DNA of 8,930 nt. Source: Parcubacteria group bacterium GW2011_GWA1_47_8. GTDB lineage: Bacteria; Patescibacteriota; Minisyncoccia; Phycocordibacterales; UBA1550. The DNA lies in contig LCOP01000024.1 in the NCBI GenBank assembly GCA_000996605.1, positions 1-8,930 on the forward strand, given 5' to 3'. The notes below the pieces were generated by a model. The model made no database searches, was not told where the DNA came from, and worked only from the letters and a program-made list of their open reading frames with translations. This document shows, piece by piece, positions 1 to 4,983 of this stretch (the first letter of the stretch is position 1; each line of letters opens with the position of its first letter). Both the position numbers and the translations under genes were made by a program.

Positions 1-66
1 GAAATGAAAAAAGCGAAGGCAAAATTAGGAAAAATTATCCAAAAATCCATCATTACTGAAAAGTAG
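1..66 (+). CDS. possible C-terminal end of a truncated upstream gene
   Basis: An open frame runs in from the left edge and stops at a TAG at 64-66. It encodes about 21 Lys-rich residues ending QKSIITEK. Nothing in it identifies a family. Support is limited to the reading frame being open, the basic composition, and a strong terminator about 130 bases downstream in the right orientation. A 22-codon open stretch can also arise by chance, so this is tentative. Confidence 0.3.
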   Translation, partial: EMKKAKAKLGKIIQKSIITEK

Positions 67-155
67 TTTCAGGGGACATTAGAGGATTGGAATATACTGT
101 TTTTTGAATTACCATATCTTCGCTTACTTTGTATATAAAGGTAATGATCCATGTT

Positions 156-179
156 AAAAGTAGGTGTGGGGGTATAGCA
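156..179 (+). repeat. copy 1 of a dispersed 24-base repeat (AAAAGTAGGTGTGGGGGTA core)
   Basis: Read on the opposite strand, this segment matches 5623-5646 at 23 of 24 positions. A third, more diverged copy in the same orientation as this one lies at 5749-5769, with 18 of 21 positions matching. Here the copy stands alone between the possible upstream gene and the terminator. A match this long 5.4 kb away is not expected by chance. Its function is unknown: it could be a mobile miniature-element end, a protein-binding site or part of a conserved RNA. Confidence 0.7.
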
Positions 180-196
180 GGTTTAGCGGATGGTTT

Positions 197-235
197 AAAA
201 ACAGGGGCCGCGACGAAGTCGTGCCCCCTGTTTTT
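197..235 (+). terminator. strong intrinsic, probably bidirectional, terminator
   Basis: The outer stem pairs AAAAACAGGGG (197-207) with CCCCTGTTTTT (225-235), 11 perfect pairs. An inner stem (209-214 with 218-223) closes on a GAA loop at 215-217. The T-rich 3' side and the complementary A-rich 5' side give a U tract for either strand. It probably ends transcription coming from the left edge. Confidence 0.85.
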
Positions 236-258
236 AAGAGTTATTCACAACCTGTAGC

Positions 259-288
259 TTGCTAAATGTTTCGGGGGGGGGGCATACT
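259..288 (+). promoter_or_regulatory. candidate promoter with a G10 tract in the spacer
   Basis: TTGCTA (259-264) and CATACT (283-288), each 4 of 6 to the sigma-70 consensus, are separated by 18 bases. Ten of those bases are an uninterrupted G run (273-282) abutting the -10. Transcription would start near 295, giving a leader of about 29 bases before the membrane-protein ATG at 324. Loss of one G would give the optimal 17-base spacer. The hexamers are weak, so promoter identity is inferred. Confidence 0.45.
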
Positions 289-323
289 GCTAATTATTGG
301 TATTAATTTTTAAATCAAGAAAA

Positions 324-665
324 ATGTCAAAATCAAAAAAAGTTATTCTCGGAATAGCAACGGTATGGCCTATTCTCTACATGGTACTTTCTTTTTTGTT
401 TGTTTTTTCTCAAATTTCTTTTGTTTCTTCTGGTAATCAATTAAAAGAGCCACCCACTTGGTTCTTTCTTATTTTCTCGTTACATTTATTCACTATGATT
501 TTGATAGGTATTCTACTCTATATCTATATTAAAAATGTTTTTAAGAACCATCGAGTCAGTCAAGACAAGAAGGCGCTTTGGGCGGTAGTTTTATTTCTAG
601 GGAACATAATCAGTATGCCGATATATTGGTATCTATATATTTGGCGAGGGGCAAAACAAGGATGA
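324..665 (+). CDS. small three-helix membrane protein, function unknown
   Basis: The product is 113 residues, starting at ATG 324. A TTG at 297 would add nine residues but has no ribosome site, and the ATG gives a normal lysine-rich N-terminus followed by a hydrophobic helix. Three membrane segments are visible, at about residues 7-32, 48-70 and 86-105. A basic stretch (KNHRVSQDKK) precedes the last helix. The tail, LW..VLF.GN...MPIYWYLYIWR, resembles the end of small membrane proteins with a phospholipase D-nuclease N-terminal (PLDc_N-like) helix pair. That resemblance is from memory and does not give a function. The gene stands alone between a terminator and the next promoter. It is AT-rich compared with smc. 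Its upstream region carries the G10 tract, so its expression may vary. Confidence 0.7.
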   Translation: MSKSKKVILGIATVWPILYMVLSFLFVFSQISFVSSGNQLKEPPTWFFLIFSLHLFTMILIGILLYIYIKNVFKNHRVSQDKKALWAVVLFLGNIISMPIYWYLYIWRGAKQG

Positions 666-717
666 TTGATGGAACTACTACTTAGACGTGAGACAACCAA
701 GTGAATTACTCGTGCAA

Positions 718-746
718 GAAATAATAGGGACAGCCACAATTATTTC
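718..746. repeat. short perfect inverted repeat in the intergenic region
   Basis: GAAATAAT (718-725) and ATTATTTC (739-746) are perfect complements around a 13-base loop containing GGGACAGCCAC. There is no T tract, so it is not a standard terminator. It could be a remnant of a REP-like palindrome or a protein site. Nothing else is evident between 666 and 780. Confidence 0.4.
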
Positions 747-785
747 AGAATTTGTGTGGTGTAATGCGTGAGCCAAAAGTTTTGC

Positions 786-813
786 TTGACATATAGCAGA
801 CCTTTGCTATACT
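786..813 (+). promoter_or_regulatory. near-consensus extended -10 sigma-70 promoter
   Basis: TTGACA (786-791, 6 of 6) lies 16 bases from TATACT (808-813, 5 of 6). A TG precedes the -10 by one base (805-806), making it an extended -10. It is the strongest promoter in the window. Transcription should begin around 819-821. The only downstream gene it can serve directly is the NYN gene at 885, through the leader hairpin at 828-866, or a short RNA ending at that hairpin. Confidence 0.85.
792..811. promoter_or_regulatory. palindromic operator candidate inside the promoter
   Basis: TATAGCA (792-798) and TGCTATA (805-811) are a perfect 7-base inverted repeat with a 6-base centre. The palindrome fills the spacer and runs into the -10, the usual position for a repressor site that blocks RNA polymerase. 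The cognate regulator is not identifiable and no DNA-binding regulator gene lies in the window. Confidence 0.6.
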
Positions 814-827
814 TGAAAGTGAAAGTC

Positions 828-866
828 ACCTGCGCCTCCTGAAAGGGAGTGTGCAGGTTTTCGTTT
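828..866 (+). terminator. leader hairpin with T-rich tail (attenuator or small-RNA terminator)
   Basis: ACCTGC (828-833) pairs with GCAGGT (853-858). The stem continues inward through a bulge to CTCC/GGAG (836-839 with 846-849), closed by a U-G pair and a GAAA loop (841-844). TTTTCGTTTT follows directly. It begins only about 10 bases after the predicted start of the strong promoter, so transcripts could end after about 45 bases. Whether it really terminates is unknown. Confidence 0.55.
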
Positions 867-872
867 TGGGTG

Positions 873-878
873 TATACT
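873..878 (+). promoter_or_regulatory. possible second -10 element for a leaderless NYN transcript
   Basis: TATACT ends six bases before the ATG at 885, so transcription from it would begin at or next to the start codon. No clear -35 lies at the right distance. The arrangement resembles the one before 4984, which supports it as a leaderless start, but confidence is low. Confidence 0.35.
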
Positions 879-884
879 TTAGTG

Positions 885-1553
885 ATGAAAAATAGGGTTT
901 GTATTTTTATAGATGGTGGAAATTTTTATCATCTCGTTCTTAAAAAGCTGGAGCTTCAGGAGCTCGATTTTAATTTTGAAGAATTTGCTACGTTTCTCTC
1001 TGGCAATAGAGTTATTTCAGAAATGGGAAAGCGTTTTTATGTTGGCACGGTAAGGGAAAAAGAAGGAGACCCGCGTTCAAAGGAGGCAATGTCGCGACAG
1101 ACTTCCTTTTTCGCTGTTCTTAAAAAGACACAATGGGAGATAAAAACGAGCAAACTCAAGACACGCATAGAAGAAATCCCTGTCGACAGTCGAGTTGTTG
1201 ACTATGAAAAATTGAAGAAACTGGGGATCACAAAAATAACCTTTGAACGACTTCGCGAGAAGGGGATTGATGTAAAATTGGCGACCGATCTTATCGTGGG
1301 TGCGATTGATAACAAGTACGATACGGCAATTGTGGTGAGCTCTGATTCCGACCTTGTACCTGCAATAGATTGGGTACGGCATCGTATGAAAAAGAAGGTG
1401 GAATATGTTGGTTTTTCTATTGCCGACAAGAGGAGCGAGAAGAATAACACGACACCCTTACTTTCGATGATTTCTCGCACGGATACACAGAGGACTCTCG
1501 TGGAATCTGACATAAGGAGGTTTGGTAACAAAAGGGATGAAGAGACGAAATAA
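885..1553 (+). CDS. NYN domain (LabA/DUF88-like) nuclease-fold protein
   Basis: The product is 222 residues. ATG 885 is chosen because it puts the family's first strand, VCIFIDGGNFY (residues 5-15), at the N-terminus. No Shine-Dalgarno site precedes it. NYN domains belong to the PIN-like fold and are thought to be metal-dependent RNA nucleases in the cytoplasm. The acidic residues expected of the active site are visible: D10 in FIDGGN, D129 and D135 in GIDVKLATDL, and D154/D156 in SSDSDLVPA. The last 30 or so residues are polar and charged, without a recognised extra domain. The frame overlaps rnhB by 17 bases, so the two are probably co-transcribed and translationally coupled. The natural substrate is unknown. 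Confidence 0.85.
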   Translation: MKNRVCIFIDGGNFYHLVLKKLELQELDFNFEEFATFLSGNRVISEMGKRFYVGTVREKEGDPRSKEAMSRQTSFFAVLKKTQWEIKTSKLKTRIEEIPVDSRVVDYEKLKKLGITKITFERLREKGIDVKLATDLIVGAIDNKYDTAIVVSSDSDLVPAIDWVRHRMKKKVEYVGFSIADKRSEKNNTTPLLSMISRTDTQRTLVESDIRRFGNKRDEETK

Positions 1554-2184
1554 ATATAAATACATCATCGGCGTTGACGAGGTGGGGCGGGGGCCGCTTG
1601 CGGGGCCGGTGGCAATAGGAGTCGTAAAGTTAAAAGTCAAAAGTCTAAAAGTAAAAACAAAATGGGGGCATGGGTTCAAGGATTCAAAAAAACTTTCACC
1701 TAGAGCACGGGAGGCGTGGTTTTTGAAAATAGAGAAAGCGCAGAGTGAGGGGTGGCTTGAGCACGCTGTGGCCTTTGTTTCCGCGAGTGTGATAGATAAA
1801 AAGGGACTCTCTCATGCGATACAAATAGCTATTACTCGTGCACTCAAAAAAGTTGATCCCGTACCCGCTTTTAACTTGAGACTTTCCACTTTTGACTTGC
1901 GCCAACGGCGCGTTCTGCTTGACGGGGGGCTTCGTGCTCCGGCACAGTATGAACACCAAAAGACAATCATCAAAGGTGATGAGAAAGAACTTGCGATTGC
2001 GCTGGCGTCTATTGTGGCAAAAGTAACGCGTGATGCGCGAATGGTGAAGCTTTCCAAAAAATTCCCCGCGTACGGATTCGAAAAACACAAAGGCTACGGC
2101 ACCCACGCGCATTATGCCGCGATCAAAAAACACGGCATTATCCCGCATCATCGGAAGAGTTTTTTAAAGAACATAAAAATCTAA
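1537..2184 (+). CDS. rnhB: ribonuclease HII, with two repeat-derived insertions
   Basis: The enzyme cuts RNA in RNA-DNA hybrids and starts removal of ribonucleotides misincorporated in DNA. The 215-residue product shows the full catalytic set: D14 and E15 in GVDEVGRGPLAGPV, D129 in LLDGG and D148 in IIKGDE. DSKKLS (49-54) and the ASIVAKVTRD segment (157-166) are also present. ATG 1537 is preferred. TTG 1522 lies one base from AAGGAGG (1514-1520) and is too close, although the ATG is then 16 bases away, which is long. The start overlaps the NYN gene. D14 to D129 spans 115 residues, whereas E. coli and B. subtilis RNase HII have about 92 (from memory). The surplus coincides with residues 30-40 and 111-125, both encoded by heptamer-repeat DNA. 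The active site appears intact, so the protein is probably functional. Confidence 0.93.
   Translation: MKRRNKYKYIIGVDEVGRGPLAGPVAIGVVKLKVKSLKVKTKWGHGFKDSKKLSPRAREAWFLKIEKAQSEGWLEHAVAFVSASVIDKKGLSHAIQIAITRALKKVDPVPAFNLRLSTFDLRQRRVLLDGGLRAPAQYEHQKTIIKGDEKELAIALASIVAKVTRDARMVKLSKKFPAYGFEKHKGYGTHAHYAAIKKHGIIPHHRKSFLKNIKI
1626..1654 (+). repeat. heptamer array inside rnhB (AAAGTTA/AAAGTCA units)
   Basis: Four successive units, AAAGTTA, AAAGTCA, AAAGTCTA and AAAGTAA, mostly seven bases long, encode residues 30-40 (VKLKVKSLKVK) of RNase HII. They lie between the first catalytic strand and the DSKKLS motif. The units match the intergenic arrays at 4902-4931 and 5273-5319. AAGTCAAAAGT (1634-1644) is exactly complementary to ACTTTTGACTT at 1888-1898. 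Confidence 0.7.
1869..1911 (-). repeat. inverted heptamer array plus GC hairpin inside rnhB
   Basis: Read on the minus strand, this gives AAGTCA, AAAGTGG, AAAGTCTC and AAGTTA, the same family as 1626-1654 in opposite orientation. Next to it lies the perfect hairpin GCGCC-AAC-GGCGC (1899-1911). Together they encode residues 111-125 of RNase HII, just before the third catalytic Asp. An array beside a small GC-rich hairpin is also seen at 3080-3160 and 5273-5347. Confidence 0.65.
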
Positions 2185-2186
2185 GT

Positions 2187-2225
2187 TATGTACGTATAAT
2201 ATATTATGGGCAAGATACGTACATA
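2187..2225. promoter_or_regulatory. perfect 11-base dyad around a TATAAT
   Basis: TATGTACGTAT (2187-2197) and ATACGTACATA (2215-2225) are exact complements separated by 17 bases. Each arm contains the palindrome TACGTA. A consensus TATAAT lies at 2195-2200, but no acceptable -35 is found. No T tract follows, so termination after rnhB is not convincing. A two-site operator is the more likely reading. Confidence 0.45.
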
Positions 2226-2241
2226 GTGGATTTGGGGGCAC

Positions 2242-2269
2242 TTGCATAAAAAAACGTTCGGTATATACT
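2242..2269 (+). promoter_or_regulatory. sigma-70 promoter for the gene at 2358
   Basis: TTGCAT (2242-2247) and TATACT (2264-2269) are 16 bases apart. The start would be near 2276, leaving a leader of about 80 bases before the ATG at 2358. The dyad at 2187-2225 lies just upstream, where a regulator could act on it. Confidence 0.65.
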
Positions 2270-2357
2270 TTACATTTATCACATATTGTGGGGGTAATTA
2301 AGTATGTGAAGGATAGTACATTGAACATTGATTCACAAACAGAGGAAGGAAGCTAAC

Positions 2358-2687
2358 ATGTTTGCTTCAAGGAAAAATAGGACAAATCATCATAATGGTA
2401 AACCGGTTCTACCAGAAATGAAGAAATATCATTCTGTGACGCTCAAGCTTGTTACCGGCGGGTCAATCGTACTTACCGCCGAGACCCAAACTTCATACAG
2501 GGTGTCACTTGTTGTAATTTCAAAGACAGGGGACGCATGCCCTTGTGAGATGGGAAGAGTGAGAAGCTGTGAGCTCCGAAGTTTTTTGGGTTTAGGTATC
2601 AAGAAAGTGATTAAAACGAAAATGGGGGAATTTACCCTAGAAACAACAGATCCTTTGAAAGCATTTTTGGCTCAGTTCGAGCATTGA
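2358..2687 (+). CDS. hypothetical protein of 109 residues, unrecognised
   Basis: ATG 2358 is supported by the best ribosome site in the window, AGGAAGG (2343-2349), with a good spacing. An upstream TTG at 2328 is ignored. I do not recognise the family. The N-terminus is basic and polar (residues 1-25). It is followed by strand-like segments, SVTLKLVTGGSIVLTAET and YRVSLVVISK, then a cysteine-containing stretch CPCEMGRVRSCE (three Cys). A C-terminal part ends in LKAFLAQFEH. The beta-rich pattern suggests a small compact domain. There is no signal peptide or membrane helix. It is a single-gene unit: its own promoter lies upstream and a terminator follows at 2723-2752. Having a strong Shine-Dalgarno site sets it apart from its neighbours. 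Confidence 0.7.
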   Translation: MFASRKNRTNHHNGKPVLPEMKKYHSVTLKLVTGGSIVLTAETQTSYRVSLVVISKTGDACPCEMGRVRSCELRSFLGLGIKKVIKTKMGEFTLETTDPLKAFLAQFEH

Positions 2688-2722
2688 GATCTTTTGCACG
2701 AGATACGGCATTGAATACTCTA

Positions 2723-2752
2723 TTAAAGGGCGGAACTTATCCCGCCCTTTAA
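2723..2752 (+). terminator. intrinsic terminator after the 2358-2687 gene
   Basis: The stem TTAAAGGGCGG (2723-2733) pairs with CCGCCCTTTAA (2742-2752), 11 perfect pairs with an 8-base loop. Only a short T stretch follows. A weaker hairpin (2767-2772 with 2782-2787) followed by TTGATTTTTT could act as a backup, although it overlaps the -35 of the next promoter. Confidence 0.7.
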
Positions 2753-2787
2753 ATTTGCCCGCAGGGGAGGTGGTCAATGGTCGCCTC

Positions 2788-2816
2788 TTGATTTTTTATG
2801 GGCGTTTTGGTATATT
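2788..2816 (+). promoter_or_regulatory. extended -10 promoter for rpmF, giving a near-leaderless mRNA
   Basis: TTGATT (2788-2793) and TATATT (2811-2816) are spaced by 17 bases, with TG at 2808-2809 forming an extended -10. Transcription would begin about 2823, only a few bases before ATG 2826. There is no Shine-Dalgarno site. It probably drives rpmF and possibly the nusB and rnc genes behind it. Confidence 0.7.
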
Positions 2817-2825
2817 AATAAAACT

Positions 2826-3053
2826 ATGGTAGTACGAATGCGACATACGCGGGCACATACCGCAAACCGCCGTTCACACCACGCGCTCAAGGGCACGCGT
2901 CTTTCAAAGTGCGTGAAGTGTCAGGCGTACCATGTACGCCATCAGGCGTGCACGAATTGCGGCACGTATCGCGGCAAAGCGGTTTTGAGTTTGGCGAAAA
3001 CCATTGCTCGAAGCGAGAAAAAAGTAACAAAGAAAAAAGAGACGGCAAAATAG
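2826..3053 (+). CDS. rpmF: 50S ribosomal protein L32
   Basis: L32 is a small zinc-ribbon protein of the large ribosomal subunit. The 75-residue product has a very basic N-terminus (MVVRMRHTRAHTANRRSHHAL). Two cysteine pairs, C29-x2-C32 and C42-x2-C45, form the zinc ribbon, followed by GTYRGK as in other L32 proteins. The tail, KSEKK-like and Lys-rich (about residues 62-75), is longer than in typical L32 of 56-60 residues. ATG 2826 gives the form usual in Patescibacteria. A second ATG four codons later is possible but less likely. The gene sits before nusB and rnc, a plausible ribosome-biogenesis group. No Shine-Dalgarno site is present, in line with a leaderless start. Confidence 0.93.
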   Translation: MVVRMRHTRAHTANRRSHHALKGTRLSKCVKCQAYHVRHQACTNCGTYRGKAVLSLAKTIARSEKKVTKKKETAK

Positions 3054-3068
3054 TTTTGAAGAACATTT

Positions 3069-3138
3069 GACAACTGACACCGCTTCGCGGACAACTGACA
3101 TGGCATAACCAACAACCAACAACAAACAACTGACAACA
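3069..3138 (-). repeat. heptamer array with direct repeat and small hairpin
   Basis: Two identical copies of GACAACTGACA (3069-3079 and 3090-3100) flank a hairpin CCGC-TTC-GCGG (3080-3090). A run of exact-phase heptamers follows: AACCAAC twice, AACAAAC and AACTGAC (3107-3134). Read on the minus strand, the units are GTTGTTG-like and match the array at 3170-3215 in the opposite orientation. No gene lies here. Confidence 0.8.
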
Positions 3139-3169
3139 GAAATTAGAACGCAAAGGCGTTTGAATCATG

Positions 3170-3215
3170 GTTGTAAGTTGTATGTAGTAAGTTGTTTGTT
3201 GTTAGTTGTAAGTTC
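3170..3215 (+). repeat. six-unit GTTGTAA heptamer array before nusB
   Basis: Six units in perfect 7-base phase (3170-3211) vary around GTTGTAA, then a partial GTTC. The array ends nine bases before the nusB ATG. A hairpin AACGC-AAAG-GCGTT (3147-3160) sits between this array and the opposed one at 3107-3134, so the region can fold into a long imperfect stem. The array supplies TTGTTT 17 bases from CATAAT (3215-3220), but the start would then fall inside nusB. Confidence 0.85.
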
Positions 3216-3223
3216 ATAATCTT

Positions 3224-4129
3224 ATGGCGAATAGGCACCTTTCAAGAAGTATCGTAATGCAGTCACTGTATGAGTGGGATTTCCGCGGAGGGAATCTCAC
3301 GGAGCTTGATTTGGAAAAAACACTCACCCGTCTGGCGGAAGAATTCGCGCCCGGAATCCAAGACCTTTCTTTTATGCGGAAACTCCTGTTGGGTGTTCTT
3401 GGTAAACAGAAGGAACTCGACGTTATTATCGAAAAAGCCGCGCCTGATTGGCCAATAGACAAGATTGCTATCGTGGATAGAAATATTCTTCGTCTCGGGC
3501 TTTTTGAGCTTCTTTTTGAGGATCGCGCGCAAGTACCAGCGAAGGTTGCGATTAATGAAGCAATCGAGCTTGCGAAAACCTTTGGTGGCGAGACGAGCGG
3601 TAAATTTGTAAACGGGGTGCTTGGTGCTGTATATAAAGAGCTAGGGGAGCCGGGCAAAGACGAAGTCAGTAAAAAGAAAAAAGTGGGTACACCCATCGAT
3701 CCTAAGACGCTTCCGCTTGAGAAGCTGGGTGGTTCGGTGGTATATGCGAAAAACGGCGAGGAAATATATCTCGCACTCGTGCATGATATTTTCGGTCACT
3801 GGACGCTTTCCAAGGGGCATTTTGCGGAAGGCGAGGATGATCAAACGGCAATTGTCCGCGTGGTGAATGAAGAGCTTGGGTTGCCGGTTGTTGTCGGAGA
3901 AATTTTGGGAGAAAATGAGTATACGGCATCGCACCCCGAGAAGGGTAAGATCCGCAAGCATGTGAGCTATTATCTCGCCGAGGCGCCGTTTCAAAATATT
4001 ACGGTAGAGAAGACCGGCGGACTCGACGATGCGCGGTGGTGGAAACTCGCGGATATCGTTAGTCTCAATTTATATGACGATATGATTCCTGTAATCACAA
4101 AGGCGGTAGGAATATTACTTGGTAAATAA
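3224..4129 (+). CDS. nusB: NusB antitermination factor fused to a C-terminal Nudix domain
   Basis: NusB binds BoxA RNA with NusE (S10) and supports antitermination of rRNA operons. The 301-residue product has a full NusB domain at about 1-140: RHLSRSIVMQSLYEW at the start, DWPIDKIAIVDRNILRLG (75-92), and PAKVAINEAIELAKTFGG with KFVNGVLG (105-134). A Lys-rich linker (143-165) leads to a Nudix hydrolase domain (about 166-298). Its box runs G198-x5-E204-x7-R212-V-V-N-E216-E217-x-G219, but V213 replaces the Glu of the REUxEE core. Nudix enzymes hydrolyse nucleoside diphosphate-linked compounds, so activity here may be reduced. The fusion is, to my memory, common in Parcubacteria. No Shine-Dalgarno site precedes ATG 3224, and a heptamer array lies directly upstream. 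Confidence 0.93.
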   Translation: MANRHLSRSIVMQSLYEWDFRGGNLTELDLEKTLTRLAEEFAPGIQDLSFMRKLLLGVLGKQKELDVIIEKAAPDWPIDKIAIVDRNILRLGLFELLFEDRAQVPAKVAINEAIELAKTFGGETSGKFVNGVLGAVYKELGEPGKDEVSKKKKVGTPIDPKTLPLEKLGGSVVYAKNGEEIYLALVHDIFGHWTLSKGHFAEGEDDQTAIVRVVNEELGLPVVVGEILGENEYTASHPEKGKIRKHVSYYLAEAPFQNITVEKTGGLDDARWWKLADIVSLNLYDDMIPVITKAVGILLGK

Positions 4130-4153
4130 TTTTTAATTACAAAATTAAAAATT
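4128..4153. other. AT-only perfect hairpin between nusB and rnc
   Basis: AATTTTTAATT (4128-4138) and AATTAAAAATT (4143-4153) are exact complements with a four-base loop, overlapping the nusB stop. Having no G-C pairs, the stem is too weak for a normal terminator, so rnc may be read through from upstream. Confidence 0.55.
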
Positions 4154-4192
4154 TACCCTCGTGTTTTTGCACAGACTCTAATTTAGAAACTT

Positions 4193-4897
4193 ATGAAAGA
4201 AGACAAATTTACTCCATTCGAGGAGCATATCGGTGTGCATTTTCGTGACCGCGCGGTGCTTCGCGAGGCGTTTACACATCGCTCGTATATCAACGAAACT
4301 CGCGAGCGCGGACTCGACCACAATGAGCGGATGGAATTTTTGGGCGATGCGGTGGTGGAACTTTCGGTAACTGATTTTTTATACAAGAAATATCCGCGGT
4401 CATCGGAGGGCGACCTTACGAGCTATCGTGCGGCGCTCGTGAATGCGGTGACGCTCGGCGAACTCGGTATTGAACTCGGTATCGAGCATTACCTCCTCCT
4501 TTCCAAAGGCGAGGCAAAAGACAAGGGCACGAAAGCGCGGCAAATTATCCTCGCGAATGCGTTCGAGGCGCTCGTCGGTGCGATTTATTTGGACCAAGGA
4601 TATGCGGCGGCGGATTCATTTTTGAAACAATATCTTTTGCAAAAGACAGAAGAGATTGTAAAGAAAAAGCTCTGGCGTGATGCAAAAAGTTTCTTTCAGG
4701 AGCAAGCGCAGGAGAAGGTGAGTATCACGCCATCGTACCGCATTATAAAAGAGTTTGGCCCCGACCATGACAAGCAGTTTACCGTGGGGGTGTACCTCGG
4801 CGATACATTTGTTGCCGAAGGTTCCGGCAGGTCCAAGCAAGAAGCCGAGCAAGTTGCCGCGGCGGAGGGGCTCAAGGAGAAGGGGTGGCAAAAATAG
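4193..4897 (+). CDS. rnc: ribonuclease III
   Basis: RNase III is a dimeric, metal-dependent enzyme that cuts double-stranded RNA, including rRNA precursors. The 234-residue product has the usual length and order. The RNase III domain (about 6-155) holds the signature NERMEFLGDAV (44-54), with catalytic E48 and D52, and EALVGAIYLD (125-134), with E125. The dsRNA-binding domain (about 163-232) ends with GRSKQEAEQVAAAEGL. The position matching E. coli D114 is N122 (ILANAFEA), a change I believe also occurs in other Patescibacteria. There is no Shine-Dalgarno site before ATG 4193 and no clear promoter in the 63-base gap, so it is likely co-transcribed with nusB. A heptamer array begins just after its stop. 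Confidence 0.95.
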   Translation: MKEDKFTPFEEHIGVHFRDRAVLREAFTHRSYINETRERGLDHNERMEFLGDAVVELSVTDFLYKKYPRSSEGDLTSYRAALVNAVTLGELGIELGIEHYLLLSKGEAKDKGTKARQIILANAFEALVGAIYLDQGYAAADSFLKQYLLQKTEEIVKKKLWRDAKSFFQEQAQEKVSITPSYRIIKEFGPDHDKQFTVGVYLGDTFVAEGSGRSKQEAEQVAAAEGLKEKGWQK

Positions 4898-4901
4898 TTG
4901 T

Positions 4902-4931
4902 AAAGTCCATAAAGTCAAAGGTCAAAAGTGG
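4902..4931 (+). repeat. heptamer array (AAAGTCA family) after rnc
   Basis: The units AAAGTCC (plus AT), AAAGTCA, AAGGTCA and AAAGTGG follow the rnc stop. GTCAAAAGTGGA (4921-4932) occurs exactly on the minus strand inside rnhB, within the array at 1869-1898. Confidence 0.7.
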
Positions 4932-4949
4932 ACTCGGGGTTGAAGTTGA

Positions 4950-4977
4950 TTGTGCAGTTTTTTGTTTTTGATATACT
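4950..4977 (+). promoter_or_regulatory. promoter giving a leaderless mRNA for the 4984 gene
   Basis: TTGTGC (4950-4955) and TATACT (4972-4977) are 16 bases apart. The ATG at 4984 begins seven bases after the -10, where transcription should start, and there is no Shine-Dalgarno site. Confidence 0.6.
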
Positions 4978-4983
4978 TATGCT

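Noticed and set aside
1522..1536. TTG 1522 as the rnhB start
   Set aside because: It is one base from AAGGAGG, too close for initiation; ATG 1537 keeps the entire RNase HII domain.
3069..3215. CRISPR array
   Set aside because: Units are seven bases in continuous phase without spacers of uniform length, and no cas genes are present.
3192..3220. TTGTTT-17-CATAAT as a nusB promoter
   Set aside because: Transcription would begin after the ATG at 3224, and the TTGTTT is simply a unit of the heptamer array.
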